Part shown: positions 14,901-16,641 of the stretch, piece after piece
How the letters are laid out: each line of letters starts with the position of its first letter
How positions within the stretch are numbered: the stretch's first letter is position 1
Assembly (NCBI GenBank): GCA_027016675.1
Contig: JALUSH010000034.1
Span: 1 to 16,641, forward strand
Source: Thermodesulfovibrio sp.
GTDB lineage: Bacteria > Nitrospirota > Thermodesulfovibrionia > Thermodesulfovibrionales > JdFR-85
DNA length: 16,641 nt
Direction of reading: 5' to 3'
The notes under the pieces: model-generated
The model's input: the letters and a program-made list of their open reading frames with translations, nothing else
The model's database searches: none
Told to the model about the DNA's origin: nothing
Position numbers and translations under genes: made by a program

Positions 14901-15293
14901 ATGAAGAAAATCATACTAATATTTTTTACCCTCTTGTTTCTCACCCATTGTGTAGCAGTGGAAAGGAATCAGGTAAAAAAAGCACCTCCTCCATGGGCGC
15001 CTGCCCATGGACATAGGGCAAAACATAGATATTATTATTACCCTTCAGCCTTTGTATATTTTGATATAGATAGAAAGGTGTACTTCTATCTTGAAGGTAG
15101 TACCTGGAGAATAATTGAAAGAACCCCCTCCATTATACTTTCAGCACCTGATGAGTATGTAGTGATTGATCTTGACACTGATAAGCCATTCATACATTTT
15201 GATGAACACAGAAGACAATATCCACCTGGTCAGTTCAAGAAGTACAATAAGAAACATCCCTTAAAAAGAAACAACGATGGTGAGAATAGTTAG
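14901..15293 (+). CDS. Small putative lipoprotein, Tyr-rich, function unknown
   Basis: This 130-residue protein has a clear N-terminal signal (MKKIILIFFTLLFL) and a Cys at 17 in LTHC. That is an imperfect lipobox (His at -1), so lipidation is likely but not certain. The mature part has a Pro-rich stretch (about 28-35), then HRYYYYPSAFVYFDIDRKVYFYLEGSTWRI (two YFY-type beta hairpins), and a basic tail. Its pattern, PSAxVYxD..RKxYFYLxGxxW, resembles a group of small uncharacterised envelope proteins, but I do not recognise a named family. It is transcribed divergently from the MCP operon, with 202 bases between the start codons, and is followed by a hairpin at 15314-15343. No function is proposed beyond an envelope location. 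Confidence 0.75.
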   Translation: MKKIILIFFTLLFLTHCVAVERNQVKKAPPPWAPAHGHRAKHRYYYYPSAFVYFDIDRKVYFYLEGSTWRIIERTPSIILSAPDEYVVIDLDTDKPFIHFDEHRRQYPPGQFKKYNKKHPLKRNNDGENS

Positions 15294-15313
15294 AGGTTTT
15301 GGTTAGAGAATTA

Positions 15314-15343
15314 ATCCGTCGATCATATCAATGACCGACGGAT
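15314..15343. terminator. Hairpin between the convergent lipoprotein and FKBP genes
   Basis: ATCCGTCG (15314-15321) pairs with CGACGGAT (15336-15343). Inside, TCAT/ATGA adds four pairs after a single mismatch, with a 4-base loop. It lies between two convergent stops (15293 and 15358) and could terminate both transcripts, though neither side has a good T-run. Confidence 0.55.
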
Positions 15344-15357
15344 ATTATTCCTGTGGG

Positions 15358-15786
15358 TCAGATAATCTCCACTAACTTGATCTCAAATATAAGATCCTTA
15401 CCAGCAAGGGGATGATTGGCATCAAGTGTTACAGTGTCATCAGTAACATCAGTGACAAGGACATTCGTTACCATCCCATTGGGAGTTCTTACCTGTAATT
15501 CCTGTCCTGTAACAGGGTCAATATCTGGAGGTATCTGTTCTTTGCTTATAGTAATCACAAGCTCTTCTCTCCTGGGACCGTAGGCATCCTCAGCAGATAT
15601 CTGAACTGTTTTTGTCTCACCTTCATCCATACCAAGCACTGCCTCTTCAAACCCCGGTATAAGCATCCCACTACCAATTGTAAACTCCAGAGGGTCTCTT
15701 TCAAGGGATGAGTCAAACACTGTGCCATCCTCAAGAAAGCCACTATAGTGGACCCTCACCGTGTCTCCTTCCTTTGCTTTAGCCAT
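15358..15786 (-). CDS. FKBP-type peptidyl-prolyl cis-trans isomerase, SlyD-like
   Basis: This enzyme catalyses cis-trans isomerisation of Xaa-Pro bonds and acts as a chaperone in the cytoplasm. The FKBP domain starts at VRVHYSGFLEDGTVFDSS (10-27), followed by PLEFTIGSG and LIPGFEEAVLGM. The chain is then interrupted by an insert-in-flap domain (about residues 65-120), and the fold closes with NHPLAGKDLIFEIKLVEI (124-141), the usual SlyD-group ending. Length is 142 aa. It lacks the His/Cys-rich metal-binding tail of E. coli SlyD, which supplies nickel for hydrogenase maturation, so a nickel role is not supported despite hypF-hypD in the window. The ATG at 15784-15786 has AAAGGAG (15793-15799) 6 bases upstream. 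No signal peptide is seen. Confidence 0.93.
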   Translation of the reverse strand: MAKAKEGDTVRVHYSGFLEDGTVFDSSLERDPLEFTIGSGMLIPGFEEAVLGMDEGETKTVQISAEDAYGPRREELVITISKEQIPPDIDPVTGQELQVRTPNGMVTNVLVTDVTDDTVTLDANHPLAGKDLIFEIKLVEII

Positions 15787-15805
15787 TTTTTTCTCCTTTC
15801 AAAAT

Positions 15806-15829
15806 AATTAACCCCACGAGGGTCTAATT
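15806..15829 (-). terminator. Imperfect palindrome upstream of the FKBP gene, possible terminator
   Basis: On the minus strand AATTAGACCC and GGGGTTAATT pair at 8 of 10 positions around a TCGT loop, followed by ATTTT. It lies 37 bases after the metallophosphoesterase stop and about 20 bases before the FKBP start. It could terminate the upstream transcript or act as a leader hairpin of the FKBP mRNA. Confidence 0.35.
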
Positions 15830-15865
15830 AAGAATACCACAAACGAATATTATCAAACAACTCTA

Positions 15866-16603
15866 TCATATCCCCTTTGAGAGCCGCTCTATCAGAAACT
15901 CAGGCAAACCAGCCTTTTTCATCTTTTTTTGAGTCATTTCAATATCGTATCGCACCCTGACAATTCTTGCGTACTTATCATTGATAATTGCATAGGCTGC
16001 CTCTGGATTCCCATCCCTTGGTTGCCCCACACTTCCCACGTTGATTATATACCTGCAGGATTCCTTGAACTCTATTTTCTCGCGATACAATACAATTTCA
16101 CCTGAAGGCAGCCTCTCTATAATAAATGGCACATGGCTGTGGCCTATAAGACATATCCTTTCATTGAAATACTGGAAATTGATCTCCGCATCATGAAGGC
16201 TCAGGATATAACTCCATGCATCTGGTTCTTTAGGTGAGGCATGTACTAAAAAAAGACTTTCTTTCCTTAAAACCTTTACAATACTTAAGGATTGAAGAAA
16301 TTCAAGTTCATCATTACCTAATTGTTCTTTTGTCCATTCAATAGCAACCCTTGCATTATAATTAAAGTAATCTGATGGTGTATAACCAATTACTGCCCAA
16401 TCATGATTACCTGCAACAGCATAGGTGCATCTTTTTTTTATCAACTCAATGCATCCCACAGGGTCAGGCCCATAACCAACCACATCACCTATAAAAAGCA
16501 CCTTCTTGATCTTTTCTTTGTCAATATCATTGAGAACAGCCGTCAATGACTCAAGGTTGGAGTGCACGTCAGAGATTACAGCATATCTAAACGACGCTCC
16601 CAT
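15866..16603 (-). CDS. Calcineurin-like metallophosphoesterase, YfcE/MJ0936-type
   Basis: This 245-residue cytoplasmic phosphoesterase has two metal ions bound by the motifs YAVISDVHSN (7-16), VLFIGDVVGYGP, VAGNHDWAV, LVHASP and LIGHSHVPF, followed by INVGSVGQPRDG. All canonical ligands (DxH, GDxxGYG, GNHD, H, GHSH) are present, so it should be active on phosphomono- or phosphodiesters. The substrate cannot be told. The ATG at 16601-16603 is only 5 residues before the first motif strand, as usual. No Shine-Dalgarno is seen; a TATAGT (minus strand, 16615-16620) lies 11 bases upstream, so the leader may be very short. A matching -35 would fall at or beyond the window edge. Confidence 0.9.
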   Translation of the reverse strand: MGASFRYAVISDVHSNLESLTAVLNDIDKEKIKKVLFIGDVVGYGPDPVGCIELIKKRCTYAVAGNHDWAVIGYTPSDYFNYNARVAIEWTKEQLGNDELEFLQSLSIVKVLRKESLFLVHASPKEPDAWSYILSLHDAEINFQYFNERICLIGHSHVPFIIERLPSGEIVLYREKIEFKESCRYIINVGSVGQPRDGNPEAAYAIINDKYARIVRVRYDIEMTQKKMKKAGLPEFLIERLSKGI

Positions 16604-16641
16604 ACCGAAATGTTACTATAATTTACGATTATTGTGTATAG

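Noticed and set aside
1..16641. tRNA, rRNA, CRISPR array or insertion-sequence genes
   Set aside because: No cloverleaf, no regularly spaced repeats and no transposase-like protein were seen by eye on either strand; a covariance-model scan was not possible.

Overview
The window reads as ordinary chromosome from a Gram-negative, flagellated bacterium of moderate, slightly AT-leaning composition. It has lipoproteins with type II signals, a MEP-pathway gene (ispE), a methyl-accepting chemotaxis protein (MCP) and CheW under an apparent sigma-28 promoter, and [NiFe]-hydrogenase maturation genes (hypF, hypD). Together these suggest a motile bacterium able to use H2, perhaps from Nitrospirota or a deltaproteobacterial-type lineage. 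That lineage guess is inference from gene content only.

Layout. (1) Bases 1-1028 (+) hold the 3' part of an M20 metallopeptidase gene with an in-frame TGA close to the left edge. (2) 1175-4533 (+) is hypF-hypD, overlapping by ATGA. (3) 4551-4744 is a large structured inverted-repeat element. It is followed by trmB (-) and then by a second, shorter and diverged copy at 5442-5565, so trmB is flanked by two copies of one repeat family. (4) 5564-7075 (-) encodes an HDOD-GGDEF protein with a sigma-28-like promoter. 7186-8811 (-) encodes an orphan family 5 extracellular solute-binding protein with its own terminator. (5) 9027-11613 (+) is a 15-TPR lipoprotein gene overlapping ispE. (6) 11616-14698 (-) is an MCP-cheW-HDOD operon behind a near-consensus sigma-28 promoter. 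(7) The right end has a small lipoprotein (+), an SlyD-like FKBP peptidyl-prolyl isomerase (-) and a YfcE-like metallophosphoesterase (-).

How the parts relate. The clearest regulatory theme is motility. The MCP operon carries a 15/16 match to the sigma-28 consensus with exact spacing. The HDOD-GGDEF gene, 5.6 kb away, carries a 13/16 match with the same spacing. Both units encode an HDOD protein, which suggests that HDOD signalling and c-di-GMP synthesis are co-expressed with flagella.

A second theme is translation initiation. hypF, the solute-binding protein, the TPR lipoprotein and the small lipoprotein all have a good -10 box only 5-9 nt before the ATG and no Shine-Dalgarno, so their mRNAs are probably leaderless or nearly so. 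The genes with clear leaders or internal operon positions (hypD, MCP, cheW, FKBP) have strong Shine-Dalgarno sequences.

No RNA genes, CRISPR arrays, transposases or integrases were recognised. No gene-free stretch exceeds about 220 bases. The most novel non-coding content is the structured repeat pair around trmB.
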